Shown: in pieces, positions 25,275 to 32,461 of the stretch
Layout: each line of letters starts with the position of its first letter
Numbering within the stretch: position 1 is the first letter of the stretch
NCBI GenBank assembly: GCA_031266345.1
Contig: JAISBD010000010.1
Span: forward strand, 1 to 32,461
Direction of reading: 5' to 3'
Length of the DNA: 32,461 nt
Source of the DNA: Puniceicoccales bacterium
Lineage (GTDB): Bacteria > Verrucomicrobiota > Verrucomicrobiia > Opitutales > JAIRKQ01
Program-made: the position numbers and the translations under genes
The notes under the pieces: model-generated
Seen by the model: only the letters and a program-made list of their open reading frames with translations
Databases searched by the model: none
What the model was told of the DNA's origin: nothing

Positions 25275-25511
25275 CTATTCGCCATTGTCGACTATGGCGG
25301 TCACGGGGCAGCTGTCCATGGCTTCGATGCAAGCTTCGACTTCATCGGCGGAAGCTGGCTGTTTGATTATCTTTGAATAGCCATCGTCATCGCGTGCGAA
25401 AAATGCCGGTGCGATATCGCGGCAGAGGTCGCAATCGATGCACTTGTCCGTGTCCACATAAAATCTGCCGGCGACATTTTGTCCCAGCTCATTCTCATTT
25501 TTAATATTCAT
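25275..25511 (-). CDS. Ferredoxin, single [4Fe-4S]
   Basis: A 78-residue electron carrier with one four-iron cluster. The ligands are CIDCDLC (C-x2-C-x2-C) and the distal Cys-Pro in SCPVTAIVDNGE, a layout typical of the small Fer4_13/15 ferredoxins. YVDTDKC precedes the cluster, and the sequence between cluster halves (DDDGYSKIIKQP) is acidic. The ATG at 25511 (MNIKNENELG) is preferred over a TTG 12 codons earlier. The gene is convergent with the 214-aa unknown and stands alone, so the redox partner cannot be named. Confidence 0.9.
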   Translation of the reverse strand: MNIKNENELGQNVAGRFYVDTDKCIDCDLCRDIAPAFFARDDDGYSKIIKQPASADEVEACIEAMDSCPVTAIVDNGE

Positions 25512-25614
25512 GTAGGAGGATAGTAGGCAATGGAATAGCCCTGTCAACCCTGAATCGCGCCCAATTGCACATTTTTATTGCAAAAATTTTCAAATGCTTT
25601 CTAATCACCGTGCT

Positions 25615-25698
25615 GCTCGGGTGGTGGAATGGTAGACACACACGTTTGAGGGGCGTGTGCCTAAGGGCGTATGGGTTCGAGTCCCATTCCGAGCACCA
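25615..25698 (+). tRNA. tRNA-Leu (anticodon GAG)
   Basis: The acceptor stem pairs GCTCGGG with TCCGAGC (one G-U). The D arm has GGAATGGTAGAC. Anticodon stem CACGT/GCGTG with loop TTGAGGG gives anticodon GAG. A class II variable arm (GCCTAAGGGCG) follows, then T-arm ATGGGTTCGAGTCCCAT. Discriminator A and an encoded CCA end the gene at 25698. A TTTGGAA/TTCCAAA hairpin at 25742-25761 may end its transcript. Confidence 0.95.
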
Positions 25699-25896
25699 CA
25701 TTGCAACATGTTTAAACCCTAGGATTTCCCCATTTTCCAGCTTTGGAATTTTGTTTCCAAAAAGTTGAATCTCTCTTCCCACATTCCCTAGGATGTAAGG
25801 GAAAATTATTACCAGCAAAATAAGCTCTTTGCGAAAGTGAAAAGGCAAAAACTTACCACTTCACGGGCAAGGTGAATGGGCTGCGTGCTTTGAAAA

Positions 25897-26940
25897 TTAC
25901 TCGGTTTGCTCTTCGGATTGCTCACACAGCACCGTTCCACCGGATACGTGCACGCACTTGGTGATCGCCTCTTCTATGACGCCCATCATGTCGGGGTTGT
26001 TTTTCAAGTATTGCTTCGCCGCTTCGCGCCCCTGGCCGATCAATTTCCCCTCATAGGCAATCCACGCCCCTTTCTTTTCGAAAATTTTGTGCGCGATACC
26101 CAAATCGATCAGCGAACCCGTGCGGGAAATCCCCTCGTCAAACATGATGTCGAACTCGCACTCCGTGAACGGCGGCGCAACTTTATTTTTGACTACCTTT
26201 ACCCGGGTGCGATTACCGGTGACCTTCCCGGAGTTATCTTTTATTTGAGTTATGCGGCGAATATCAAGCCTGATGGAAGAGAAAAACTTCAAAGCACGTC
26301 CCCCCGGTGTGGTCTCCGGATTTCCGAACATGACACCGATTTTTTCGCGAATCTGATTGGTAAATATGCACACGCAATTGGTCTTACTTATGGCCGATGT
26401 TAGCCGCCTCATCGCCTGACTCATAAGCCTGGCTTGAGCTCCCACCGTAGCATCACCCATCTGCCCATCCAATTCGGCCTTGGATATCAGTGCGGCAACG
26501 GAATCGAGCACTATCACATCGATCGCCCCCGAGCGGATGAGGGTTTCGGTGATATTCAGGGCGTCATCCCCACTCGCCGGCTGCGACACCATCAAGCTGT
26601 TTAGGTCAACACCGACGACTTTGGCATATCTGGGATCGAGTGCATGTTCGACGTCCACAAATACGGCATTACCGCCGCGGCGCTGCGCCTCCGCGATCAC
26701 ACTTAGGCAGAATGTTGTTTTTCCCGAAGACTCCGGTCCGAAGATTTCGCATATGCGGCCGCGGGGCAATCCGCGCACACCCAACGCCAAATCGAGGGCA
26801 AGGGAACCGGTGGAAATCACGGACACGTTCATCTGTTTGGCGTCGCCCAATTTCATGATGGAACCCTCACCAAACTGCCTATTTACGGCACTCATTGCCA
26901 ATTCGATCACATTGGCATCGCGCTGCTCATTTTTTGTCAT
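25897..26940 (-). CDS. recA: Recombinase RecA
   Basis: The DNA strand-exchange ATPase and SOS co-protease. The 347-residue protein from ATG 26940 (MTKNEQRD) has [31 protein letters not shown], Walker [22 protein letters not shown], Walker [11 protein letters not shown], loop L1 in [44 protein letters not shown] (in two adjacent blocks, loop L2), and an acidic tail ending in EQSEEQTE. The 12-codon extension from a TTG at 26976 is not conserved. The 53-bp gap to the divergent DoxX gene shows no obvious SOS box. Confidence 0.98.
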   Translation of the reverse strand: MTKNEQRDANVIELAMSAVNRQFGEGSIMKLGDAKQMNVSVISTGSLALDLALGVRGLPRGRICEIFGPESSGKTTFCLSVIAEAQRRGGNAVFVDVEHALDPRYAKVVGVDLNSLMVSQPASGDDALNITETLIRSGAIDVIVLDSVAALISKAELDGQMGDATVGAQARLMSQAMRRLTSAISKTNCVCIFTNQIREKIGVMFGNPETTPGGRALKFFSSIRLDIRRITQIKDNSGKVTGNRTRVKVVKNKVAPPFTECEFDIMFDEGISRTGSLIDLGIAHKIFEKKGAWIAYEGKLIGQGREAAKQYLKNNPDMMGVIEEAITKCVHVSGGTVLCEQSEEQTE

Positions 26941-26993
26941 TCTCCACACTTTTATTGGTATTTTACTAACAATCAAGCATCATTTTGCTAGCA

Positions 26994-27428
26994 ATGGGAG
27001 AAAAATTTTTTAACCAATTAGCCGTGACAACTTCAATCAATTTTGACAGTGAAAGCTTCGGGAAGTTATTTATTCGCATATTTATTGGAATATTTTTCAT
27101 GGTAAACGGCGTTCACTTCTTCATGGGCGGGCACGCTGCCCTGGCCACTTTAGGTAAAATTTTAGGCATGGTGGGCATAAATTTTTCGCCGGTACTATTT
27201 GGAGGCGTACTTGCCGCAATTCACATCGTATGCGGCCTAACGTTGATTATCGGCTTTCTCTTCCGCACATCCTGCTTTTTACTGGGTTTGATTTCGTTTC
27301 TCAAGGCACTAATCGCCCTTTTTGCCGGAAAAAATATCCTAAACGATGTTGCCCACATATTTACCCTAAGCATGGTCACGGTGGGTATGATGTTTATCGG
27401 CGGTGGCAAATTTTCGGCGAAGAAGTAA
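26994..27428 (+). CDS. DoxX-like membrane protein
   Basis: A 144-residue protein with four hydrophobic segments. FIRIFIGIFFMVNGVHFFMGG, then GGVLAAIHIVCGLTLIIGF, then TSCFLLGLISFLKALIALF, then FTLSMVTVGMMFIGGG match the size and topology of the DoxX/DoxD-like family, whose members are often linked to thiosulfate or redox functions but are mostly uncharacterised in bacteria. The start ATG at 26994 (MGEKFFN) is used instead of a TTG three codons upstream. The gene is divergent from recA. It has no operon partner. Downstream is an AT-rich 200-bp gap before the autotransporter. Confidence 0.75.
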   Translation: MGEKFFNQLAVTTSINFDSESFGKLFIRIFIGIFFMVNGVHFFMGGHAALATLGKILGMVGINFSPVLFGGVLAAIHIVCGLTLIIGFLFRTSCFLLGLISFLKALIALFAGKNILNDVAHIFTLSMVTVGMMFIGGGKFSAKK

Positions 27429-27573
27429 AAACTCTAGCTTTAGCTCATTCTTTTTTTTAGCTTATATTTACTTAACATGTTACATCACATGGGCTTTTGT
27501 TGTAATAAATTTCAGGAATAGGGAAATTCACGCTTTCCCAAGGTTGTGCAAAAGGCAAAAAAATGTAAAAATT

Positions 27574-27635
27574 ACTTGTAAAATATAAAAATAACGTAAA
27601 ATATTCCCCCATAGGGCATATAACTCAGAGGTGAA
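27574..27635 (+). promoter_or_regulatory. Leader, promoter candidate and ribosome-binding site of the autotransporter
   Basis: The stretch has repeated GTAAAAT-type blocks; TTGTAA and TAAAAT boxes about 15 bp apart are a weak promoter candidate. A clear Shine-Dalgarno GAGGTGAA lies immediately before the ATG at 27636, stronger than most in this window. Confidence 0.45.
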
Positions 27636-30600
27636 ATGGAAAAGTATTTTAGTTTTCTTGGCGATTTAGTCGGTGGCATGAAAAAAGTGTTTGGCGGCTC
27701 AAGGGTGGCGAGTAGAGCGGCGGCGGTGATTTGCCTTGCCGCTTTGGGGTTTGCCCCTGGACTGCGGGCGGATCTGGGCGAAGATGACTCTTCCATAGGT
27801 GTCCTGACCAGTGCTAAAACGTGGGATACGGGCGAGCACAATGGGTACACTTTTGCCGGTGAAGATTCCATAAATGTCGAAAATATCGCCGTGAATATTA
27901 CTGCCGGTGAAGCTTCCAAAGAATTTACCCTAAATTTCAAAAATGATCCCAGCGTAAGGACGGATATTGCAGACCCTGAGGTGAAGAATGGATACATTCA
28001 GGCACACATTTATGCGCACAGCGCGGATAGCGATGCCGTCGGCATAAGCCTTGCCGATGGGGTGAATTTAAGTATCGCCGCCGCGGCTAAAGAAGCCGAT
28101 GTGCACTATCGCCCCACCATAGCGGCTTACAAAAATGGGAGTGACAGCGGTGCTGCGGTGGTAATTAGAGCCCCAGGGGCAAGTGTCGGCAATGAAATAA
28201 ATGTTGCGGTTCCCCTGTTACTTCACGCGTCATCATCATCATCTAGTTCTAGTCCTTCTCGTTCCGCGGCGGCACTATTCGGTGCGGCGAGCGGAGATGG
28301 TACTGCCACGGTGGGCGGGGAAAATACTTGGACCCTGGGGGGGGATAGCAATAATCTAAGTGCCACATCATCATCTAGTTCTAATTTTTCCGATCCATCA
28401 TCTTTTTCCGATTATTCTTATTCCGCGGCGGCGCTGTTCGGTGCGGCGAGCGGAGGTGGCACTGCCACGGTGGGCGGGGAAAATATTTGGTTCCTGAGGG
28501 ATAGCAATAGCAATAACTTAAGTGCGTCATCATCATCATCTAGTTCTAGTCCTTCTTGTTCCGCGGCGGCGCTGTTCGGTGCGGCGAGCGGAGGGAGCGC
28601 TGCCACGGTGGATGGAACAAACAGTTGGACTTTGGAAAATAGCAATACCCTAAGTGCTACATCAACATCCTATTCTTCTTCTGCAGCGATAGTATTCGGT
28701 GCGGCGAGCGGAGATGTCACTGCCACGGTGAACGGGACAAATACTTGGACCTTGGGGGATAGAAATATCCTAAGCGCATCATCATCATCTAGTTCTAATT
28801 TTTCCTATTTCGCGGCGGCAATATTCGGTGCGGTGAGCGGAAATGGCGCTGCCACGGTGGGCGGGGAAAATATTTGGACTCTGGGGAATAGCAATATCCT
28901 AAGTGCTACGTCATCACCGTTGTCATATCCTTCCACAGCAACAGTATTCGGTGCGGCGAGTGGAGGTGGCAGTGCCACGGTGGGCGGAACAAACAGCTGG
29001 ACTTTGGGAAATGGCAATACCCTAAGTGCTACATCAACATCCTCTTCCGATTATTCTTATTCCGTGGCGGCAGTATTCGGCGCGGTTAGTGGCATTGCCT
29101 CTGCCACGGTGAACGGAGCAAACAGTTGGACTCTGGGGGATAGCAATATCCTAAGTGCTACATCAACAATATCAACAACAACAACTTTTACTTATTCCAC
29201 AGCGACACTATTCGGTGCGGCGAGTGGAGATGGCAGTGCCACGGTGGATGGGACAAACAGTTGGACTTTGGGAAATGGCAATACCCTAAGTGCTACATCA
29301 TTATCATTATCTCCTTATTCTTATTCCTACTCCACAGCGACGCTATTCGGTGCGGCGAGCGGAAATGGCAATGCCACGGCAAGCGGCATAGCGATAAGTG
29401 CAAACGGCAGCCAAACATTGAGCGCCTTGGCATATTGCCAAGATGTTGCCAATGCCAGGGTGAACGCCTTCGGTGCGGATAATACGGACATGCGCACCTA
29501 TACCGCGGAAGGGGCAGCGAAAGCGGGTGATGGCGCCGCTGAGGGCGATCCCATCCCCGGTGCCTTTGGCTGGCGGGTGGGAATATTTGCCACAGGGGAA
29601 AATATTGTGGAAGGCGGACAATCCGGTCAAAAAACCATCGCTTCCGCCGTGGAAACGGACTCCACCGTGAACATCCTCGCCGCCAAGCTGGGAAAGGCGA
29701 CAAGCTTTGGAACAAGTGAAGCCGTGATTACCCTTGGGGCTAAGCAGGGGACCAGTTCCGCTGACTATGCCCGCGCATTTGCCCTGGGCAACGATTTTAA
29801 GATCTACGTCGGCAGCAGGGTGGACTCAAGTAAGGATAAAACTTCTGCCGGAGATAATTACGGCTTCGTATCCGTTGCTCCCAATGGCAAGACCAATGCG
29901 GTGAACATCTTCGGCGCAATCAGCAAGGGGAAGGATTCCAGCGGTGTAGCCGGCAGCAGCCTGACCATCGACAGCGGCTGGACCGTTAACGCCTATGGCC
30001 CCGTGGAGGACCTCGCTTCCATCGATGTCAAAAGTGGCACATTCAATACCTATGGTAACCTCAAAAATATCACCATTGCCGGTGGCACTGTCAATGCCTA
30101 CGGCACTTCCAATGGCGTTGGCACATTGTGTCTCAAAAATGGCGTGCTCAATCTAGCCCGGTGCGGTGTTGACGGTAATGGTGCGAGAAATGCCCTTGGC
30201 CAGATCGCTGAAAATCTATCAATCACCGACCCAAAAACAGGGATAACCTACGGAAAGTCAAAAAAAGATGGGGATGAAAGTCCGAAAAGAACGGTTACCA
30301 TCGGTGGTGCGGCTAAAACGACCTATTTGGCAAATTTTGGCACAGCCGGTAAATTAGTCCTCAATGAGGGCGATGTGCTGGAGTTTCACTACGATTCAAG
30401 CCAAGAAGCCCTCAATATCAGTCCCGCCAAAGGATACATCACCGTGGAAAATCACGGCAGCCCCGCAATCGATCTCCAAGGCGGCACTTTTAAGCTTGTC
30501 GACGATCAAGGGGAAAAAGATATCCCCGAAGCTGCCGGCATCCTCCTTGTCAGCTGTTCGGATGAAGAGCCGCATGCTGCGTTTAGCCTTGGCGGAAGAA

Positions 30601-31799
30601 AGTTTGCATTTGAACTTGTTTCCCCTGAAACTGTGGAAGGGGATGGAAAGAAAAACATGTGGGACTTGGCGAGTATCGACGAACAGCCTTCCCTCTACGA
30701 AATCATCGACATCGCCACAAATCTGGGCTTGCGCTACTACGGCGGCACCGGTTTGGTGTTCTGCAGCGAAGATGAGTCCCCAAGGATCGTGAAGCAAGCA
30801 GGCTCGAGGCCGTCGGAACTCGCCCAATCCCACGCCAATGGCGAACTGGCTACCACCACCACGGCAAGCACACTCATGGTGCAAGATGCGATAGCAACGC
30901 GATTTACCGATGTCAAAGGCAATGGCAATGATCCATTCCTGCTCGCCGTCGCCGGCCATACTCACCAGGGCGAGATCGGCGGGTTTGGCTACAGCAGCGA
31001 CCTGTATGGCCTCACCGGCGGTGCCGATTATCTCTGCAATTTGCAGGGCGAGCGCTACCTCCGCTTGGGGACGGCGCTGGGCTACATCAGGGGCGACACG
31101 GAGTTCAACGGGGCAGCCTCCGGCCTGAAAAAAACCGCCAGGCAAAACATGTACTCCCTCGCCCTATTCGGCGCCTACGAGGCCTTCGATCCCCAAAATT
31201 TGAAAACCAATGTCAATTTCTACACCGGCCTGGGATACAACTCCAACAGGCTATTCAGGGTGGATGCCAACAGTCACGCCTTCGGTGCCAAGTTGAAGTC
31301 CAACAGCGCTTTCTTCTCCTTCGAGGTGACCAAAAACTTGTGCGCTTGGCAGGGCACCCAGTTCGGCCTATGGCTGAAGGCGGACTACAATCACATCAAG
31401 CAAAAGGGCTATTCCGAGACATCCCCCAACGGCGGCACCGAGTGCAGCCACGTATCCAAAATGAACTTCAACTTCCTGACCACCATCCTCGGCATCAATG
31501 TCGAGAAGGAGATCGACCATCCTTCCCGGCCTGACCGCCGGCTGCGCCTATATGCAAAGGCCGGCTGGAGCTGCCAAGCCGTCAGGGAGCATTCCAAGGG
31601 CGTGGCCTGGATAGAGGGGCTGCAATCGGGCAATTTTACACCAACGCTAGGTTTCCCCTCCCGCCACGCAGCGGTGTTCGTCGCTGGATTCCGCAACAAA
31701 TTGAATGCCCATTGGGACATCATCGGCCAGTGGAACGCCCACTTCAGCAAGGATCAATCCAGCAACATTTTCTCCCTCGGCACCGGATACAGCTTCTAG
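27636..31799 (+). CDS. Large autotransporter with serine-rich repeat passenger
   Basis: A 1387-residue type V secretion protein. Residues 1-45 are an extended signal peptide (hydrophobic core AAAVICLAALGFAPGL, probable cleavage after RA). The passenger begins about residue 46. Residues ~199-600 are nine repeat units with FGAxSG and a following TATV-GTNSWTLG-N-LSATS pattern, joined by serine-rich linkers of variable length. A longer non-repeat part follows with beta-helix-like turns (TVNAYG, TFNTYG, NLKNITIAGGTVNAYG). The C-terminal 290 residues, from about 1100 (AVAGHTHQGEIGGFGYSSDL), form the beta-barrel and end in GTGYSF with the terminal Phe needed for outer-membrane insertion. It is exported by Sec, inserted by Bam and displayed on the surface, possibly as an adhesin. 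A terminator follows, so it is monocistronic. A broken barrel end of a relative lies at 1131-1312. Confidence 0.92.
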   Translation: MEKYFSFLGDLVGGMKKVFGGSRVASRAAAVICLAALGFAPGLRADLGEDDSSIGVLTSAKTWDTGEHNGYTFAGEDSINVENIAVNITAGEASKEFTLNFKNDPSVRTDIADPEVKNGYIQAHIYAHSADSDAVGISLADGVNLSIAAAAKEADVHYRPTIAAYKNGSDSGAAVVIRAPGASVGNEINVAVPLLLHASSSSSSSSPSRSAAALFGAASGDGTATVGGENTWTLGGDSNNLSATSSSSSNFSDPSSFSDYSYSAAALFGAASGGGTATVGGENIWFLRDSNSNNLSASSSSSSSSPSCSAAALFGAASGGSAATVDGTNSWTLENSNTLSATSTSYSSSAAIVFGAASGDVTATVNGTNTWTLGDRNILSASSSSSSNFSYFAAAIFGAVSGNGAATVGGENIWTLGNSNILSATSSPLSYPSTATVFGAASGGGSATVGGTNSWTLGNGNTLSATSTSSSDYSYSVAAVFGAVSGIASATVNGANSWTLGDSNILSATSTISTTTTFTYSTATLFGAASGDGSATVDGTNSWTLGNGNTLSATSLSLSPYSYSYSTATLFGAASGNGNATASGIAISANGSQTLSALAYCQDVANARVNAFGADNTDMRTYTAEGAAKAGDGAAEGDPIPGAFGWRVGIFATGENIVEGGQSGQKTIASAVETDSTVNILAAKLGKATSFGTSEAVITLGAKQGTSSADYARAFALGNDFKIYVGSRVDSSKDKTSAGDNYGFVSVAPNGKTNAVNIFGAISKGKDSSGVAGSSLTIDSGWTVNAYGPVEDLASIDVKSGTFNTYGNLKNITIAGGTVNAYGTSNGVGTLCLKNGVLNLARCGVDGNGARNALGQIAENLSITDPKTGITYGKSKKDGDESPKRTVTIGGAAKTTYLANFGTAGKLVLNEGDVLEFHYDSSQEALNISPAKGYITVENHGSPAIDLQGGTFKLVDDQGEKDIPEAAGILLVSCSDEEPHAAFSLGGRKFAFELVSPETVEGDGKKNMWDLASIDEQPSLYEIIDIATNLGLRYYGGTGLVFCSEDESPRIVKQAGSRPSELAQSHANGELATTTTASTLMVQDAIATRFTDVKGNGNDPFLLAVAGHTHQGEIGGFGYSSDLYGLTGGADYLCNLQGERYLRLGTALGYIRGDTEFNGAASGLKKTARQNMYSLALFGAYEAFDPQNLKTNVNFYTGLGYNSNRLFRVDANSHAFGAKLKSNSAFFSFEVTKNLCAWQGTQFGLWLKADYNHIKQKGYSETSPNGGTECSHVSKMNFNFLTTILGINVEKEIDHPSRPDRRLRLYAKAGWSCQAVREHSKGVAWIEGLQSGNFTPTLGFPSRHAAVFVAGFRNKLNAHWDIIGQWNAHFSKDQSSNIFSLGTGYSF
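28227..29430 (+). repeat. Nine in-frame passenger repeats with variable Ser-codon linkers
   Basis: The FGA motif starts at 28278, 28437, 28575, 28695, 28824, 28947, 29076, 29211 and 29346. Spacings are 53, 46, 40, 43, 41, 43, 45 and 45 codons, all whole codons. Length differences lie mostly in serine linkers built from TCA/TCT runs (such as TCATCATCATCATCT). Unit 9 is degenerate after ATA and acts as a cap. This structure favours in-frame expansion and contraction. Confidence 0.9.
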
Positions 31800-31904
31800 A
31801 ACCGAGCCGCCCGGGATCGAAAACCAGAATCACCCAAAAGCTGCAATTCTTACTAGATGTTGCAGCCCTAGGGGCCTGATTTCTAAAAAGGACACACCAA
31901 AGAG

Positions 31905-31936
31905 AGCCGCCTAAGGTGGCTGGTTTGTTGTTTTTG
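31905..31936 (+). terminator. Rho-independent terminator of the autotransporter gene
   Basis: AGCCGCC (31905-31911), loop TAA, GGTGGCT (31915-31921): a 7-bp stem with one G-U, followed by a T-rich run GGTTTGTTGTTTTT. It lies about 105 bp after the stop. Confidence 0.7.
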
Positions 31937-32322
31937 CAAGTAAAATTGAGATCTTTTGGAAGAGGCTGGAATTTACCGTAAAAGAGAAAGGTTTCCACCG
32001 GACATCCATTACCGAAAATAGGCATTACCGGAATGTGGAAGGTGTGTGGTCACGTGTAGTGTGGGCCGTGGCGCCGGTGAGGTTGAAGCGCTCGAAGCGT
32101 TGAATGGCTGATGAATTTTCAATAGAATGGGCAAAACAATTAATGCCTTGCCTAATTTTAACCCTATTATTGCCGTCGACTTCCAAAACAATTTCCGCTA
32201 TCTCTCCTCGCGAGCGCCGCGCGCTTCATCGGCGTTGCTGTGTTTCTCTTTGTGTTCTTCGCCATTAAGTTCCTTATCTGATCAGGCTTGTAACTAATTG
32301 CAAAATCATGCTTATTTTTTCC
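31937..32322. other. Intergenic gap, no supported gene
   Basis: About 390 bp. One plus-strand frame stays open for roughly 60 codons to a TGA near 32102 but has no start codon in a suitable place and no recognisable domain. A GC-rich block lies around 32208-32224 (CGCGAGCGCCGCGCGC). Nothing is called. Confidence 0.5.
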
Positions 32323-32351
32323 TTGACTTCCCTTGTCACTTGCTATCATAT
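32323..32351 (+). promoter_or_regulatory. Candidate promoter of the right-edge gene
   Basis: TTGACT at 32323-32328, then TATCATAT at 32344-32351; read as TCATAT the spacer is 17 bp, read as TATCAT it is 15. The ATG at 32361 follows within ten bases, implying a leaderless or very short-leader mRNA. Confidence 0.45.
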
Positions 32352-32360
32352 ATCACCACT

Positions 32361-32461
32361 ATGACTAGCACAGCGAAGAGTTTTATTTTGAGTGAGACTG
32401 ACCTCGATAGGGGTGTATTTCGAAAAATCAGGGCCAAAGCGAAGGAGGAGAACGTCACCGT
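32361..32461 (+). CDS. Partial gene cut by the right edge, unknown
   Basis: From the ATG at 32361 the frame stays open to the end of the window (33 codons). The visible N-terminus reads MTSTAKSFILSETDLDRG, then VFRKIRAKAKEENVT. It is charged and helical, with no signal peptide. No family is assigned from so short a piece. A plausible promoter immediately upstream supports a real start. Confidence 0.55.
   Translation, partial: MTSTAKSFILSETDLDRGVFRKIRAKAKEENVT

Noticed and set aside
26941..26993. LexA/SOS box in front of recA
   Set aside because: The 53-bp gap was read for CTGT-type or GAAC-type palindromes and none was found.
30396..31145. 249-codon minus-strand open frame
   Set aside because: It is antisense to the autotransporter barrel, GC-rich codon positions explain its openness, and nothing in it is recognisable.
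31937..32102. About 60-codon plus-strand open stretch after the autotransporter
   Set aside because: It lacks a start codon at a sensible place and has no recognisable similarity; chance openness is likely.

Overview
The window looks like a chromosomal segment of a Gram-negative bacterium. It has an outer-membrane autotransporter, a predicted lipoprotein, and a type IV pilus/type II secretion-like ATPase with PilM- and PilO-like partners. The PilM/PilN-like fusion followed by a protein built like the Akkermansia Amuc_1100 pilus-operon protein, and the many TTG/GTG or weakly Shine-Dalgarno-led starts, suggest Verrucomicrobiota (perhaps an Opitutae/Puniceicoccales-type lineage). That assignment is inference from gene content only.

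Left part (1-4513) is accessory or decaying. It holds a 5'-truncated AlbA_2/ATPase-type regulator, a frameshifted remnant of an autotransporter beta-barrel C-terminus, three copies of a ~115-bp repeat, a tRNA-Leu(UAA) on the minus strand, and a six-copy array of a ~203-bp non-coding tandem repeat. No convincing intact gene lies between 1313 and 4513 apart from the tRNA.

The core (4514-27428) is dense. In order it carries transaldolase and a CPBP membrane protease (minus); a three-gene polar amino-acid ABC transporter and an orphan PD-(D/E)XK nuclease-like protein (plus); an RsuA/RluB-type pseudouridine synthase (minus) divergent from tgt (plus); a minus-strand run proS-fabD-dapB-lipoprotein-GspE/PilB ATPase; and a divergent plus-strand pair encoding a PilM/PilN-like fusion and a PilO/Amuc_1100-like protein. 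These are followed by a 99-aa unknown, dnaG-rpoD (stop and start overlap by one base), a 214-aa unknown, a one-cluster ferredoxin (minus), tRNA-Leu(GAG), recA (minus) and a DoxX-like membrane protein (plus).

Right part (27429-32461) is dominated by a 1387-aa autotransporter. Its passenger contains nine FGAxSG-type repeat units joined by serine-rich, codon-repeat linkers of variable length, with a C-terminal beta-barrel ending in Phe. A good terminator follows, then a gap, a promoter and the first 33 codons of a gene cut by the window edge.

Most noteworthy are the 203-bp array, the repeat-built autotransporter together with a broken relative 26 kb away, a DnaG primase that has lost three of the four canonical zinc ligands, and the dispersed pilus-like machinery with an uncharacterised lipoprotein. 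No CRISPR array, insertion sequence, rRNA or prophage module is visible.
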